A DNA stretch of 64,000 nt from Rhodoluna limnophila (GTDB lineage: Bacteria; Actinomycetota; Actinomycetes; Actinomycetales; Microbacteriaceae). Shown piece by piece: positions 35,401 to 45,916 of the stretch. A model generated the notes under the pieces. It was given only the letters and a program-made list of their open reading frames with translations, was not told where the DNA came from and ran no database searches. The stretch covers positions 992,001 to 1,056,000 of the forward strand of contig NZ_CP040509.1 in assembly GCF_005845365.1 (NCBI RefSeq), written 5' to 3'. A program made the translations under genes and the position numbers. How positions within the stretch are numbered: the stretch's first letter is position 1; each line of letters opens with the position of its first letter.

Positions 35401-35907
35401 CGAAGGCTCATCGTCTGAATCGTTGGAATCAGATGCTGCCTCATCTTCGGTGCTAACCTCCGCGGCCTCGTCTTGATCATCGGCGAGCGCAAGTGCGTCA
35501 GCATCCTCAGCCTCGTCAACATCGTCGGCTTCATCGGAATCGTCTGACTCATCAGCTTCTTCTGCTTCTTCTGCATCTAGGGCAGCCTGGGCTTCAAGTT
35601 CAGCTTGCAGAGCTTTGTAGTCCGCAAGTCGCTCAGACCATGGCACCCAATCCGGGGCAACTAGTGAATCAACCCCAGGCATGAGCAATATTTCAGAGAC
35701 GGTTGGCTCTTGCCCTTCAGGCGCATAAACAGTGACTGACCAACGCCAGCCAACGTAACCCTTTAGCTTGCTCTCGAAAAGGTATGACTCCGTTGAGTCG
35801 CCCTCGTCGAGAACCTCAACTAGAAAACCAATGGTCTGCTTAGACGTGGTTCCGAGAAGAGCCTGATAGGCAAAACCTTGATTATTACCAGCTGATGACT
35901 TAGGCAT
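35278..35907 (-). CDS. DUF3027 protein with acidic middle and basic tail
   Basis: 209 residues from the ATG that overlaps the end of the cold-shock-domain gene. The N-terminal third is the DUF3027 core: GYVGWRWSVTVY, PTVSEILLMPGVDSLVAPDWVPWSERL. It is followed by about 75 residues rich in Glu/Asp and a Lys/Arg-rich end (RRKPPRFLRRRKRGAKNKSED). The last 41 codons are encoded opposite the 3' end of DUF2530. The function is unknown, but the gene neighbourhood (CSD protein, DUF2530, serC) is conserved in the phylum. Confidence 0.88.
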   Translation of the reverse strand: MPKSSAGNNQGFAYQALLGTTSKQTIGFLVEVLDEGDSTESYLFESKLKGYVGWRWSVTVYAPEGQEPTVSEILLMPGVDSLVAPDWVPWSERLADYKALQAELEAQAALDAEEAEEADESDDSDEADDVDEAEDADALALADDQDEAAEVSTEDEAASDSNDSDDEPSLAVADLEEGENAKGNAEKARRKPPRFLRRRKRGAKNKSED

Positions 35908-36283
35908 CCAGCTCGTCTGCCAACTTACGCAACAATGAGGCAATCTTCTTGCCATTGGCGCTCTCTGGGTACTTGCCGCGCTTCAAACCGCCACCGATAT
36001 TGTCGAGAAGACGGATGAGGTCCTCAACGATCACGGCCATTTCGTCAGCTGGCTTGCGGCTCATCTTGACCAAGCTTGGCGGCGCATCTAGAACGCGTAC
36101 TGATAGAGCCTGGGCCCCGCGCTTGCCATCAGCAACGCTAAATTCAATGCGAGTGCCTGGCTTGATTGAAGTGGTTCCAGCCGGAAGGGCGCTGATGTGC
36201 AGGAATACCTCGCTACCCTCGTCGGATGCGATGAAACCAAATCCCTTGTCTTCGTCGAAGAACTTGACTTTACCGGTTGGCAT
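35900..36283 (-). CDS. Cold-shock-domain protein with C-terminal extension
   Basis: 127 residues. The first 65 are a cold-shock domain with RNP1-like KGFGFIASDEG and RNP2-like VFLHISAL; the remaining 60 are a helical extension (EMAVIVEDLIRLLDNIGGGLKRG) absent from ordinary CspA. It binds single-stranded nucleic acid by family. GAGG is upstream of the ATG. Its stop overlaps the DUF3027 start by 8 bases, so the two are coupled. Confidence 0.9.
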   Translation of the reverse strand: MPTGKVKFFDEDKGFGFIASDEGSEVFLHISALPAGTTSIKPGTRIEFSVADGKRGAQALSVRVLDAPPSLVKMSRKPADEMAVIVEDLIRLLDNIGGGLKRGKYPESANGKKIASLLRKLADELDA

Positions 36284-36344
36284 GGATACCTCTTTCGTAA
36301 ATCCAAACTCTCATTTTACAGGGAATGTGTCGGCTCGGCACGGG

Positions 36345-36359
36345 TATCCTAGAAGGATG
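36345..36359 (+). promoter_or_regulatory. Leaderless-type promoter
   Basis: TATCCT (36345-36350), AGAAGG, ATG at 36357. The AGAAGG is too close to the start to act as a Shine-Dalgarno. Confidence 0.5.
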
Positions 36360-36632
36360 GCTAAACAAAGCGCAAACCCTCAAGACTCTTCGGCTTCACG
36401 CCTTGAAAAAATTCTGGCTTACATGTCAGCCGGCCTGATCGGAACTTCGGTTTTGGCCATGCTCGCAACCTTGATTATCGCGGCCACCGAATCGGCAAAT
36501 CCAGAAGTTGGAAGCTCTGTTCTTCCGCCGTTCTTGGTGTTCTACCCACAGTTCGGCTTGGCGGCCGGTGCTCTTTGCATCGTCTCACTAGTCATCACTA
36601 GCGTTCGCCGCCGCTCTCGCGAGAATAAATAG
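36357..36632 (+). CDS. Small two-helix membrane protein, unknown function
   Basis: 91 residues: a polar head (MAKQSANPQDSSASRLEK), helix ILAYMSAGLIGTSVLAMLATLII, a short Pro-containing loop (EVGSSVLPPFLVFYPQFG), helix LAAGALCIVSLVITSV, and a basic tail RRRSRENK. Not recognised as a named domain. It is divergent from the cold-shock-domain gene and 24 bases before the helicase-associated gene. Confidence 0.78.
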   Translation: MAKQSANPQDSSASRLEKILAYMSAGLIGTSVLAMLATLIIAATESANPEVGSSVLPPFLVFYPQFGLAAGALCIVSLVITSVRRRSRENK

Positions 36633-36656
36633 CTCTTAAGCCCGGGGGAAGACTTT

Positions 36657-38408
36657 ATGAGCGAGATTCTGAATGTTGCCGCAGCACTGCGACATAAATC
36701 AGACGCTCAGCTTGAGCAACTAATTGCTCAACGCATGGTTAGTTCAACTAGCCTGCGTGATTTTTTTGATCTCGCCGAGGCAATTACAAAACCAGCATCG
36801 GTTTCTGCAGCGATTGCTGGACTACCGCGATCACAGGCCCAAGCACTGACACAACTAGCCGATGGGCTACCGGCTGATGAGCAACAACTCAAGAACCTGG
36901 CTGCGCTCGCGTTGGTTGATGACCATGGGGCACCCTTTGAATCTACGGTCGAATCGCTCAATCAGTTCAGGCAGATTGCGCCTGTTTCGCCAGTTGCGCT
37001 ACCCAACGAGCCAGAACCACCGGCCCAGGAGCAGATCGACCGCGACGCAGGCATTGAAATTTTTGAAACCCTGCAGGCGATGACCGAATTGATTTTTGAT
37101 TTGGAGCAGCGATTCGTCAAAGAAGTCGGTAAGAAAAATGTGGGGCTACCCGACCTAAAGCGGTTGGCTAATCACCTGAACAAAACCACAGACTATGCCC
37201 GCGAAATTTACGAACTGGCTGGTTGGTCAAACCTAGTTTTCTTAGCCGAAGGCCGCTGGCAACTAAGCGCTGAGGCTGATGCCTGGCTTGAATGGCAACC
37301 GTGGCAGAGGTTTCAACACCTGGCAAAAATTTGGCGCGGCATCCTCGGAGATGCGTCTGCGCACGAGCTCGAAAATGCGCTCCAGGGATCTATTGGACTG
37401 GTGTCGCTGAGTACCAAGCTTCAAGAAACCTACCCTTTTGCAGACGGGTCAGTCACTTCAAAGATCTCTAAGTTGGGCAACCTCGCAGAACTACTTGGCC
37501 TTTCGGCAAACGGATGGATGAGCAGCTGGACGGCATCGGTGCTGAAAGAGAATTTTGCCGAGGCTGCCAAAACAGCCAAGCAATTTTTACCAGCGGAGCA
37601 AAGCCGGTTGATCTGCCAGGCAGACCTTTCGATCATTGCCCCCGGCCCGCTGCCTACCGAACTTGAGATGCAATTGCGCAGGTTCGCCAACACCGAGCAA
37701 ATCGGCATGGCATCAACATATCGATTGAACAAACTGAGCATTTCTCATGGCCTTGAGACTGGCCTGAAGGCAGATGAAATCCGCAATCTTTTGCTTGAGC
37801 TGACCGGTAAAAACCTGCCTCAACCGGTTGAGTATCTTATTGATGAAACTGAACAGCGATTCGGTCGGCTAACCATCTCTGAGGGTGGCGAGATTCAGCG
37901 TTCGATTATTCGAGCATCGGACCCAATTTTGCTGCAGGCAATTATCAATGAGGTCAAACTCAAACCGTTTGCCCTACAGAGCACTATCGATGGAGCTTTG
38001 GTTAGCCGCTTTGAACCAGAAGTGGTCTATTACGGACTGCGCGAGATTGGCCTTGCCGCCATACGCGTTGATGAAGCAGGGCGAGTAATTTCGCCAACTG
38101 AAGTTCACCAAGCATCGGGAAGCACCGAAATTGAAACTGCGGCAAAGGCAGACATAAGCCGCCTTCGTGAGCAGGATGCGCGGGTAGGTGAGGCTCCAGA
38201 CGGCGACGACTTGCATCGTCAGATTCAACTGGCAATCAAGAACAAAGCAAAAGCCTGGTTTACCGTCGTAACTGGTGACGGCTCGGAACTGCTATTTCTT
38301 CTCGAACCGATCGGCATTGCCAATGGGAGACTCCGAGCTAAGGACCGCAAAGCTGACATTGAGCGAACCATTCCAATTGCCAGCATCACCAAGGTGACAT
38401 TTGAGTAG
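36657..38408 (+). CDS. Helicase-associated protein, partner of XPB-type helicase
   Basis: 583 residues, no catalytic motifs. It matches the actinobacterial helicase-associated (Helicase_C_3, XPB/Ssl2-like) proteins encoded just before an XPB helicase. Recognisable parts are the N-terminal helical segment (ALRHKSDAQLEQLIAQRMV) and the C-terminal module with LQSTIDGALVSRFEPEVVYYGLREIGLAAIRVDE. GGGGA is 8 bases upstream of the ATG. The conserved pairing suggests it regulates or loads the helicase; this is inference. Confidence 0.85.
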   Translation: MSEILNVAAALRHKSDAQLEQLIAQRMVSSTSLRDFFDLAEAITKPASVSAAIAGLPRSQAQALTQLADGLPADEQQLKNLAALALVDDHGAPFESTVESLNQFRQIAPVSPVALPNEPEPPAQEQIDRDAGIEIFETLQAMTELIFDLEQRFVKEVGKKNVGLPDLKRLANHLNKTTDYAREIYELAGWSNLVFLAEGRWQLSAEADAWLEWQPWQRFQHLAKIWRGILGDASAHELENALQGSIGLVSLSTKLQETYPFADGSVTSKISKLGNLAELLGLSANGWMSSWTASVLKENFAEAAKTAKQFLPAEQSRLICQADLSIIAPGPLPTELEMQLRRFANTEQIGMASTYRLNKLSISHGLETGLKADEIRNLLLELTGKNLPQPVEYLIDETEQRFGRLTISEGGEIQRSIIRASDPILLQAIINEVKLKPFALQSTIDGALVSRFEPEVVYYGLREIGLAAIRVDEAGRVISPTEVHQASGSTEIETAAKADISRLREQDARVGEAPDGDDLHRQIQLAIKNKAKAWFTVVTGDGSELLFLLEPIGIANGRLRAKDRKADIERTIPIASITKVTFE

Positions 38409-38434
38409 CACGGGTGGCACTCATCCGAGCAAAG

Positions 38435-38449
38435 TAGGCTTTAAGGATG
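38435..38449 (+). promoter_or_regulatory. Leaderless-type promoter of the XPB-like gene
   Basis: TAGGCT (38435-38440), six bases, ATG at 38447. Confidence 0.5.
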
Positions 38450-40081
38450 ACTAGCGGACCACTAATTGTTCAGAGTGATAAGACAGCACTGCTAGAAGTT
38501 GATCATCCGCAAGCAGCAGATGCCCGTCATGACCTCGCGATTTTTGCAGAACTCGAGCGCGCACCGGAGCACATTCATACCTATCGAATCACTCGGCTTG
38601 GACTGTGGAATGCGCGAGCCGCGGGTCACGACTCAGATTTTGTCCTCGGGATTCTGGATAAGTACGCAAAGTTTGCAATTCCTGGCTCAGTCCGCTCGGA
38701 CATCACAGAGACGATGTCTCGATATGGTCGCCTGGTAATTCAGCGCAGTCCAGATGGCGAACTTGAACTTTTCTCCAAAGATCGCGCGATTCTTCTCGAA
38801 GCAAGTCGCCACCGCAAGATTGTCGAATTACTGGACGGCCCAATCTCCAATGAAGCTTTTCGAATTCAGCCTTGGGCTCGTGGGCAGGTAAAGCAGGAGC
38901 TGTTAAAGCTAGGCTGGCCGGCCGAGGATTTTGCTGGCTACACCGAGGGCACACCGCACGAAATTTCAATGCAGCAGGGCGACTGGAAAGTGCGCGACTA
39001 CCAGAATCAGGCTGTTGAAAAATTTTGGGCCGGTGGCTCTGGGGTTGTGGTGTTGCCTTGTGGAGCGGGTAAAACTATTGTTGGCGCAGCCGCTATGGCT
39101 GTGGCAAAGACCAACACCTTGATTCTGGTGACCAACACAGTCTCTGCACGTCAGTGGAAGACCGAGCTTATGCGCCGGACTACCCTGACTGAAGACGAAA
39201 TTGGCGAGTACTCAGGATCACTCAAAGAAATAAAGCCGGTAACCATCGCGACCTACCAAATTCTCACGACCAAGCGCAAGAGCGAGTACGCCCACCTTGC
39301 CCTGCTCAATGCCAATGACTGGGGACTCATCGTCTACGACGAAGTTCACCTCTTGCCTGCACCGATTTTCAAGATGACGGCTGACCTTCAGGCTCGTCGC
39401 CGATTGGGGCTTACCGCGACCTTGGTCCGCGAAGATGGCAAAGAGGGCGACGTCTTCTCACTAATTGGTCCCAAGCGCTTCGATGCACCTTGGAAAGAAA
39501 TTGAAGCCCAGGGATACATCGCGCCGGCCGCATGTTTTGAGGTAAGAATCGACCTTCCCGAAGAGGAGCGCCTCAATTACGCGATTGCGAGCCAGGAGGA
39601 CCGGTACCGAATTTCAGCCACCTCTGGTTCAAAGATTCCGGTAATCAAGGCTCTGCTAGCCAAGCACCCGAGTGAGCCGACTCTGATTATTGGTCAGTAC
39701 TTGGATCAAATCCATGCTGTTTCAGCGGCCTTGAACGTTTCAGAAATCACCGGTGAGACACCAATTGATGAACGTGAACGCCTCTTTGAAGCATTTAGAA
39801 CCGGTGAAATCACGTGCCTAGTAGTTTCTAAGGTGGCAAACTTTTCCATTGATTTGCCGGAGGCATCGGTGGCCATCCAGATTTCAGGGTCATACGGTAG
39901 CCGCCAGGAAGAAGCGCAGCGTCTAGGGCGCTTGCTAAGACCAAAGGCAGATGGGCGTTCAGCAAACTTCTACACGTTGATTGCTCGCGACACTATTGAC
40001 CAAGATTTTGCCCAGAATCGGCAACGGTTCTTGGCCGAGCAGGGCTACAGCTACGAGATTATCGATGCTGACGCACTCTAA
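38447..40081 (+). CDS. XPB-type SF2 DNA helicase
   Basis: 544 residues. An N-terminal damage-recognition-like domain and QAVEKFW Q-motif region precede Walker A VLPCGAGKTIVGAAAM (about residue 205), DEVH box LIVYDEVHLLPAPIF, motif III GLTATLVRED, and C-terminal helicase motifs SIDLPEASVAIQISGSYGSRQEEAQRLGRLLRPK. These are the bacterial XPB features. Bacterial XPB homologues unwind DNA 3'-5' and are thought to assist repair. It follows its helicase-associated partner by 38 bases but appears to have its own leaderless promoter. Confidence 0.94.
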   Translation: MTSGPLIVQSDKTALLEVDHPQAADARHDLAIFAELERAPEHIHTYRITRLGLWNARAAGHDSDFVLGILDKYAKFAIPGSVRSDITETMSRYGRLVIQRSPDGELELFSKDRAILLEASRHRKIVELLDGPISNEAFRIQPWARGQVKQELLKLGWPAEDFAGYTEGTPHEISMQQGDWKVRDYQNQAVEKFWAGGSGVVVLPCGAGKTIVGAAAMAVAKTNTLILVTNTVSARQWKTELMRRTTLTEDEIGEYSGSLKEIKPVTIATYQILTTKRKSEYAHLALLNANDWGLIVYDEVHLLPAPIFKMTADLQARRRLGLTATLVREDGKEGDVFSLIGPKRFDAPWKEIEAQGYIAPAACFEVRIDLPEEERLNYAIASQEDRYRISATSGSKIPVIKALLAKHPSEPTLIIGQYLDQIHAVSAALNVSEITGETPIDERERLFEAFRTGEITCLVVSKVANFSIDLPEASVAIQISGSYGSRQEEAQRLGRLLRPKADGRSANFYTLIARDTIDQDFAQNRQRFLAEQGYSYEIIDADAL

Positions 40082-40157
40082 GGCCACGCAGAGATCTAGC
40101 AGAAACACCCCAGTTACCTTTCAGGCTACTCACAGCAATCTCTGAAAAAGTAGTGTC

Positions 40158-40856
40158 ATGGAAAACGTGAAGGTACTTATCGTCGATGACGAACCGAACA
40201 TCCGCGACCTACTCTCAACCAGTTTGAGATTTGCCGGCTTCAGTGTGCACGCAGTGGCCAACGGGGCCGATGCAGTGACCGCTGCAGAAAAAGGCAACCC
40301 AGACATCATCTTGCTTGACGTAATGCTGCCGGACATGAACGGTTTTAGCGTTACCAAGAAGATTCGCTCAATGGGCATCAATGCCCCGGTGCTGTTCTTG
40401 ACCGCTCGTGACGAAACCGAAGACAAAATCACTGGCCTGACCGTCGGTGGCGATGACTACATGACTAAGCCATTCAGCCTGGATGAAATTGTTGCCCGAA
40501 TCAATGCCATTCTTCGACGCACCAAGGCCGCCGAGGTCGAGGAATCAGTCCTGGAGGTTGGCGAGATTCGCATCAACCAAGACGCACACGAGGTTTTTGT
40601 AAACAACGAAGTGGTTGACCTCAGCCCAACCGAGTACAAGCTGCTCCGATTCTTGATGTCCAACCCAAACCGAGTCTTGACCAAGGCTCAAATTTTGGAC
40701 CACGTCTGGGAGTATGACTTCAACGGCGAAATGGGAATTGTTGAGTCTTACGTTTCTTACCTGCGCAAGAAGCTAGACCCACTAACCAGTGAGCCGCTTA
40801 TTCAAACAAAGCGTGGCGTTGGCTACATGTACAAGTCAACTAAGAACGGCAAGTAG
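40158..40856 (+). CDS. PhoP-like OmpR-family response regulator
   Basis: 232 residues. Receiver domain with VLIVDDEPNIRDLL acidic pair, phosphoacceptor Asp in IILLDVMLPDMNGF, FLTARDE and MTKPFSLDEIVARI; a winged-helix domain from about residue 130 (LSPTEYKLLRFLMSNPNRVLTKAQILDHVW). The receiver closely resembles mycobacterial PhoP (GLTxGGDDYxTKPFSL). The histidine kinase gene follows after 8 bases. The start is ATG 40158; a GTG three codons in is possible. The regulon is unknown; the mycobacterial role should not be assumed. Confidence 0.92.
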   Translation: MENVKVLIVDDEPNIRDLLSTSLRFAGFSVHAVANGADAVTAAEKGNPDIILLDVMLPDMNGFSVTKKIRSMGINAPVLFLTARDETEDKITGLTVGGDDYMTKPFSLDEIVARINAILRRTKAAEVEESVLEVGEIRINQDAHEVFVNNEVVDLSPTEYKLLRFLMSNPNRVLTKAQILDHVWEYDFNGEMGIVESYVSYLRKKLDPLTSEPLIQTKRGVGYMYKSTKNGK

Positions 40857-40864
40857 AAACCTAA

Positions 40865-42349
40865 TTGTCCTCAAAACTCGGAACCGCATGGGAGCAAATC
40901 TCCCTACGCACAAAGCTGACAGCGCTATCTGTAGCGTTGATTGGCATTTTGCTTGCGGTTTCTAGTTTTGGAACCATGGCGCTGCTGCGCACCTACTTGG
41001 TCGCCAACGTTGACACGCTGCTTAGCTCAACCGCTGCAACCCTCAGCCACGAGGACCCAACTCAGCTTGAAGAAAGACTAGCTAGTCGTGAACTCAGGCT
41101 GCCAAGCCTGCCCAGTGATTTTTACATTGGATACGTCGACCAGTCTGGTGCGCTACTAGTTGGTCTGGTCTCTTCCGCGAGCGATCTTGATCGCGTTCCC
41201 AACCTTTCCAGCTTCAACACGGTGAATGTTTTAGCGACTCGTGGTTTGCCATTTGAAGTAGATGCCCAAGGCAACGTCACAGATGATGCCGGCATCGATG
41301 GCTGGCGCATGGTCGCTGTCCCGCTGACCACCATGCCTGGCTCTCTGGTTGTTGCATTACCAACCAACGCCAACGGTGCTTTGCTTTCGCAATACGCATC
41401 CATCGGTGGCAGTTTTGGAATTTTGCTGCTGCTGCTCAGCGGACTAAGTATTTGGCTAACCATCACATCCGCCCTGAAGCCGCTGCGTGAGGTCGAGCGA
41501 ACCGCCACTTTGGTTGCCGAGGGTGACTTTTCGCAGCGACTTATCGAGAGACCTGGCGACACCGAAATTTCGAGGATCAACCGCTCACTAAACACAATGC
41601 TTGACGGGCTAGAAAACGCATTCCAGGACCGATCCCGAACCCTTGAACAGATGCGCCGCTTCGTTGCCGATGCCTCACACGAACTGCGGACTCCCCTAGT
41701 CTCGGTGCGTGGATACGCAGAGCTGTATCGAATGGGTGCACTCAAGAAGCCTGAGCAGGTTGCCGAAGCTATGGGCCGCATCGAGTCTGAGGCAATTCGC
41801 ATGACCGGACTCGTTGAAAGCTTGCTTACCTTGGCTCGTCTCGATGATGCCAAAGAGCCGCCAAAAACCACGACCAACCTAGTGACTCTGGCCATTGATG
41901 CTGCCAAAGATGTGCATGCTTCCTCGCCAAAGCAGAGCATCGCAGTTTTTAACACCGATGGCGTGCCGCTGACTGAAGCTGACGAAGTTCTTGCCAAAGT
42001 GGATGCCAACGCCATGCGTCAGGTGTTCACCAACCTTCTGGCCAACGCATCGCGCTTTTCTGCCAAAGATGGCTCAATCGAAATTGTCCTTGACGGTTCG
42101 TCCCGAGTCGACGGCAATCCTTGGGCCATCATCGAAGTTCGCGATCACGGCGAGGGTATCCCCGAGCAGCTTCGCGAAAAAGTTTTTGAGCGCTTCTATC
42201 GAGTTGATAACTCGAGAAATAGTGAAACTGGCGGTTCTGGACTGGGTCTCGCCATCGTTTCGAGCATCGTTAGATCTCACCAGGGCTCAATCGTAGCCCT
42301 CGAAACTGCTGGTGGCGGAGCCACTTTCCGAGTAGCGATCCCTGCCTAG
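40865..42349 (+). CDS. Membrane sensor histidine kinase
   Basis: 494 residues. Two membrane helices (about 20-40 and 178-200) flank a periplasmic sensor of about 135 residues, then HAMP, HisKA with FVADASHELRTPLVSVRGYAEL (phosphorylated His), and HATPase with NLLANASRFS (N box), VRDHGEGIPE (G1), FERFYRV (F) and GGSGLGLAIV (G2). It pairs with the preceding PhoP-like regulator. The start appears to be TTG with no clear ribosome site; translational coupling to the regulator is likely. Confidence 0.92.
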   Translation: MSSKLGTAWEQISLRTKLTALSVALIGILLAVSSFGTMALLRTYLVANVDTLLSSTAATLSHEDPTQLEERLASRELRLPSLPSDFYIGYVDQSGALLVGLVSSASDLDRVPNLSSFNTVNVLATRGLPFEVDAQGNVTDDAGIDGWRMVAVPLTTMPGSLVVALPTNANGALLSQYASIGGSFGILLLLLSGLSIWLTITSALKPLREVERTATLVAEGDFSQRLIERPGDTEISRINRSLNTMLDGLENAFQDRSRTLEQMRRFVADASHELRTPLVSVRGYAELYRMGALKKPEQVAEAMGRIESEAIRMTGLVESLLTLARLDDAKEPPKTTTNLVTLAIDAAKDVHASSPKQSIAVFNTDGVPLTEADEVLAKVDANAMRQVFTNLLANASRFSAKDGSIEIVLDGSSRVDGNPWAIIEVRDHGEGIPEQLREKVFERFYRVDNSRNSETGGSGLGLAIVSSIVRSHQGSIVALETAGGGATFRVAIPA

Positions 42350-42409
42350 TTATTCACATTTTTTTGTAATTCGCCCTGGCGCGGTGAGCCCTGCGCTGAT
42401 GATTTTGGC

Positions 42410-42697
42410 ATGACTCAATTCACCGTAGACAGCGATCAAGTAATGGCGGCAAACGCCAACATCCAAATCACAATCTCCAAACTCAGCAACGAGGTCCAAC
42501 TGCTTCACGGGCAACTTCAAGGGTTGCAAGCTTCATGGACTGGTCTGGCTGCGACCAGCTTTCAGGAGCTAGCCAGCCGCTGGCGGATTACGGCCGGGGC
42601 TGTCGAGGCTCAATTGGCTGAGCTGGGTAACGCCCTTGGAATGGCAGCTCAGCAATACTCCGACATTGAACTGTCCAACCAGCGATTGTTTTTGTAG
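42410..42697 (+). CDS. WXG100 (ESAT-6-like) protein, lone
   Basis: 95 residues forming a predicted helical hairpin with the WXG turn in LQASWTGLAATSFQELASRW at the middle. WXG100 proteins are usually type VII secretion substrates or partners. No EccC, EccD or second WXG100 gene lies nearby. A -10-like GATGAT ends 6 bases before the ATG. It sits between the PhoR-like kinase gene and the groL terminator. Confidence 0.88.
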   Translation: MTQFTVDSDQVMAANANIQITISKLSNEVQLLHGQLQGLQASWTGLAATSFQELASRWRITAGAVEAQLAELGNALGMAAQQYSDIELSNQRLFL

Positions 42698-42714
42698 ACC
42701 AAGGTAAACCGAAA

Positions 42715-42750
42715 AAAACTGGGTGGCTCCCGAAGGAACCACCCAGTTTT
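42715..42750. terminator. Bidirectional terminator between WXG100 and groL
   Basis: AAAACTGGGTGG...CCACCCAGTTTT with inner TCC-CGAA-GGA, A/T tracts on both sides; it separates convergent genes. Confidence 0.9.
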
Positions 42751-42762
42751 GGTAATTCAGAC

Positions 42763-44431
<1,669 letters not shown>

Positions 44432-44438
44432 CTCTATT

Positions 44439-44465
44439 TTGGCACTCTCCACCCGAGAGTGCAAA
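44439..44465. promoter_or_regulatory. Second CIRCE operator (imperfect)
   Basis: TTGGCACTC - N9 - GAGTGCAAA: the same 9-base spacer with two mismatches to consensus. Its centre is 34 bases from that of the first. Confidence 0.8.
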
Positions 44466-44492
44466 CACATTTGATTGCGCTGTGGGCAAAAG

Positions 44493-44521
44493 AAAAACCC
44501 CTCCCGAAGGAGGGGTTTTTT
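44493..44521. terminator. Terminator of cspA
   Basis: AAAAACCCCTCC - CGAA - GGAGGGGTTTTT, perfect stem, 18 bases beyond the cspA stop. Confidence 0.93.
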
Positions 44522-44539
44522 GTAAAAGATCTAAGGGTC

Positions 44540-44743
44540 TTAGCCGATTACGTTTACAGCGTCAGCCTGTGGGCCTTTGTCGCCGTTCTTGACTTCGAAC
44601 TCAACACGCTGGTTCTCTTTGAGTTCCTTGTAGCCATCTGACTGGATTGCTGAGAAGTGTACGAATACATCCGCTCCGCCATCCTGAGTGATGAAGCCGA
44701 AACCCTTTTCAGCGTTGAACCACTTTACGGTTCCTTGTGCCAT
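44540..44743 (-). CDS. cspA: Cold shock protein CspA
   Basis: 67 residues, a single cold-shock domain: [30 protein letters not shown] contains RNP1 and RNP2. It binds RNA and single-stranded DNA. AGGAG lies 8 bases before the ATG. The upstream gap of 170 bases suggests a long 5' leader, as in other cspA genes, and that leader contains a short overlapping ORF (listed separately). Confidence 0.97.
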   Translation of the reverse strand: MAQGTVKWFNAEKGFGFITQDGGADVFVHFSAIQSDGYKELKENQRVEFEVKNGDKGPQADAVNVIG

Positions 44744-44847
44744 TGCTTTACTCCTGTTACTAAACGACGTTCAGAGAAATCTTTCTTAGAACGAGTCGCA
44801 TAGAAAAGAGCTGGTGCTACGGATACTGCTACGACCACTTCTAACAT
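44725..44847 (-). CDS. Possible 40-residue leader peptide overlapping cspA
   Basis: An ATG with GAGG three bases upstream opens a 40-codon frame ([20 protein letters not shown]...) that runs through the cspA ribosome site and stops at a TAA 19 bases inside cspA, in another frame. The start is hydrophobic, the rest basic. It may be a translated regulatory ORF or chance; no homologue was recognised. Confidence 0.3.
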   Translation of the reverse strand: MLEVVVAVSVAPALFYATRSKKDFSERRLVTGVKQWHKEP

Positions 44848-44916
44848 TAGCCTCGTAGCCGTTAATCACCTAGGGAATTCAAGTAGAAAAGCAAATCCTT
44901 TATACAACGGTTATAA

Positions 44917-45444
44917 CTACTCCCCAGCAGGAAGCTCGTAGTCCTCGCCCAAAACAATGGTGATTGGCTCAGCAAACTGAGTAGAAACAGTAACCAGAGG
45001 TGATCCGACTAGCTTGGCAATGGCCTCAGCCTCGGCCCGGAACAGTTCATCCGTGATGGCAATGGTGGTTACCGCGATTGATGTCGGCAGCCCCTCTGCG
45101 TCAACCAAGTTCTCAGTTACGACAACGTTGTAGCCTGCATCAACTAAATCACTTGAGAATGGAACACCCGCTGCTTCGGTGCCGGTGCCATCAATAACGC
45201 CAACTTCAGGCCGAGTCTCAACAGATGCGGTTGGAGATGGCGAGGCGTTTGAAATTACACCCTCAAAAATCGCAGCGTTATCGGCCAACTTGAGCCCTCC
45301 GTAAGCTAGGGCTCCAACCACTACCGCCGCCGCAAAAATACGCAGCCATTCCAAAACGCGGTCCTTGGCTGTCCTGCGTGCGCGGTGTCGGCCGCCAACC
45401 TGGGTAGCGGCGTCAAACTCGTCTACCGGGAACTTTTTAGCCAT
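44917..45444 (-). CDS. LytR_C-domain membrane protein
   Basis: 175 residues: a basic cytoplasmic head (GGRHRARRTAKDRVLEWLR), one membrane helix (IFAAAVVVGALAYGGLKLA), a Ser/Pro/Thr linker and an extracytoplasmic LytR_C-type domain (VGVIDGTGTEAAGVPFSSDLVDAGYNVVV). LytR_C domains occur at the end of cell-wall glycopolymer ligases and as stand-alone proteins like this one; the role is unknown. It is divergent from msrB. Confidence 0.82.
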   Translation of the reverse strand: MAKKFPVDEFDAATQVGGRHRARRTAKDRVLEWLRIFAAAVVVGALAYGGLKLADNAAIFEGVISNASPSPTASVETRPEVGVIDGTGTEAAGVPFSSDLVDAGYNVVVTENLVDAEGLPTSIAVTTIAITDELFRAEAEAIAKLVGSPLVTVSTQFAEPITIVLGEDYELPAGE

Positions 45445-45508
45445 GAATCCTGCTTATCGTAAAGGCACAACAAATCCTGTGCCCTTCAATATTAGGCGGA
45501 CGAAAGGT

Positions 45509-45916
45509 ATGACTGTGGACTATCCAGTTAAGAAAACCGACGAACAGTGGCGAGAGGAACTCACCGAATTTGAGTACCATGTCTTGCGCCAAGCCGGAAC
45601 CGAAAGGGCCTACACAGGCGATCTTCTAGACGAGCACCGGGTTGGCACATTTTCTTGTCGTGGCTGTGGCGCCGAATTGTTCAAGAGTGAAGCGAAATTT
45701 GATTCTCACTGCGGGTGGCCGAGTTTTTACGAGCCACAAGCCGGCGATGCCGTTGAGCTTTTAGAGGACCGAAGCCACGGCATGGTTCGAGTTGAGGTAC
45801 GCTGCGCAAACTGCGGCTCTCATCTGGGGCATGTTTTTGAAGATGCCCCGCAGACCCCAACCGGAGACCGATTCTGCATCAACTCAGTCAGCATTACGTT
45901 CGATTCAGAGGTGTAA
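45509..45916 (+). CDS. msrB: Peptide-methionine (R)-S-oxide reductase
   Basis: 135 residues. It reduces the R epimer of methionine sulfoxide. Two zinc CxxC pairs (FSCRGCGAELF, RCANCGSHLGH), the segment KFDSHCGWPSFYEP, and catalytic Cys in RFCINSVSITF are present. The start ATG is in AAAGGTATG, with the N-terminus MTVDYPVKKTDEQWREELTEFEY typical of the family. Its last 23 bases overlap the convergent membrane-protein gene. Confidence 0.95.
   Translation: MTVDYPVKKTDEQWREELTEFEYHVLRQAGTERAYTGDLLDEHRVGTFSCRGCGAELFKSEAKFDSHCGWPSFYEPQAGDAVELLEDRSHGMVRVEVRCANCGSHLGHVFEDAPQTPTGDRFCINSVSITFDSEV

Noticed and set aside
41122..42015. A 297-residue frame antisense to the histidine kinase
   Set aside because: It is Ser/Arg-rich, matches no family, and lies entirely opposite well-conserved kinase motifs.
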